The translations under genes were made by a program, and so were the position numbers. A model generated the notes under the pieces. That model was not told the origin of the DNA and did not search any database. It saw only the letters and a list, made by a program, of their open reading frames with translations. A stretch of 6,691 bases of DNA from Pseudomonadota bacterium (GTDB taxonomy: Bacteria; Pseudomonadota; Alphaproteobacteria; Rhizobiales; Xanthobacteraceae): contig CAUJKG010000215.1 in assembly GCA_963205465.1 (NCBI GenBank), positions 1-6,691 on the forward strand, given 5' to 3'. Position 1 is the stretch's first letter. Each line of letters opens with the position of its first letter. This document shows, one piece after another, positions 6,275-6,691 of the stretch.

Positions 6275-6691
6275 ATGACAGCTTCGCCCACAGAAGGAAC
6301 CCCCGCCCCGGACTTCTCGCTGCCTGCGGACGGCGGCGCTACGATCTCGCTGGCCGCGCTCAAGGGCCGCAAGGTCGTCCTTTACTTCTACCCGAAGGCC
6401 GACACCCCCGGCTGCACCAAGGAATCCATGGATTTCAGCCGCTTGAAAGGCAAATTCGAGCAGGCCGGCGCGACCATCATCGGCGTTTCGGCGGACGCGG
6501 TTGCCGCACAGGACAAATTCAAGGCCAAGCACGGCCTGACCATCCCGCTCGCCTCCGACCCGGACCGCGACATGATCGAGCGCTACGGCGTCTGGGTCGA
6601 GAAGAGCATGTACGGCAAGCAGTTCATGGGCATCGAGAGCACGACCTTCCTGATCGACTCAAACGGCGTCGTCCGCAAGGTGTGGCGCAAG
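6275..6691 (+). CDS. bcp: Bcp-type thiol peroxidase (peroxiredoxin), 3' end beyond window
   Basis: Peroxiredoxin of the Bcp/PrxQ group, which reduces hydrogen peroxide and organic hydroperoxides in the cytoplasm using thiol donors such as thioredoxin. ATG 6275 follows AAGGA (6264-6268) by 6 nt. The frame is open through the last base of the window (139 codons), and homologues are about 155 residues, so roughly 15 residues are missing. Visible features are the N-terminal GTPAPDFSLP, the strand VVLYFYPKADTPGC containing the peroxidatic Cys47 with Thr44, the IIGVSAD strand, KSMYGKQFMGI, and the STTFLID strand. The resolving Cys found five residues later in E. coli Bcp is absent (Met52), pointing to a 1-Cys mechanism or a resolving partner. 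The position before TTFLID, normally Arg in peroxiredoxins, appears to be Ser122. The gene is transcribed divergently from the AsmA-like gene. Confidence 0.93.
   Translation, partial: MTASPTEGTPAPDFSLPADGGATISLAALKGRKVVLYFYPKADTPGCTKESMDFSRLKGKFEQAGATIIGVSADAVAAQDKFKAKHGLTIPLASDPDRDMIERYGVWVEKSMYGKQFMGIESTTFLIDSNGVVRKVWRK

Overview
The window looks like ordinary chromosomal DNA from a GC-rich alphaproteobacterium, most likely in the Rhizobiales/Hyphomicrobiales. The evidence is a strong C/G bias at third codon positions, GTG start use, an alphaproteobacterial-type TyrS C-terminus, a Bcp without the resolving cysteine, and a long AsmA-like/DUF3971 protein with the C-terminal signature common in that group. 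This assignment comes from remembered family features, not a search. I see no mobile element, CRISPR array, tRNA or rRNA gene, or compositional break suggesting recent transfer.

Layout, left to right: (1) the 3' end of tyrS (tyrosyl-tRNA synthetase, + strand), cut by the window edge. (2) A 122-bp gap, then a GTG-started gene for a membrane-anchored or exported protein with about five BON-like repeats and a C-terminal OmpA peptidoglycan-binding domain. (3) After 12 bp, with a good ribosome binding site, a gene for a three-helix membrane protein with a Pro/Ala linker and a C-terminal helix-hairpin-helix (HhH)-type domain like the tail found on some alphaproteobacterial NuoE proteins. Genes 2 and 3 look like a two-gene transcription unit. 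(4) Convergent with them, 12 bp away, a 3.5-kb minus-strand gene for an AsmA-like/DUF3971 (YhdP-type) envelope protein. A perfect 10-bp inverted repeat spans the gap. (5) A 129-bp divergent intergenic region with a perfect palindrome (8-bp arms) and a repeated ATTGCGC word. (6) The start of a bcp-type peroxiredoxin gene, which runs off the right edge after 139 codons.

Functionally, the middle of the window is an envelope cluster. The BON/OmpA protein probably links a membrane to peptidoglycan. Its partner probably displays an HhH-type domain in the cytoplasm. The AsmA-like protein belongs to a superfamily implicated in moving phospholipid between inner and outer membranes. tyrS and bcp are housekeeping neighbours. 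The least understood part is the BON-OmpA plus membrane-HhH pair, which on paper could connect peptidoglycan to a cytoplasmic domain. That connection is inference.
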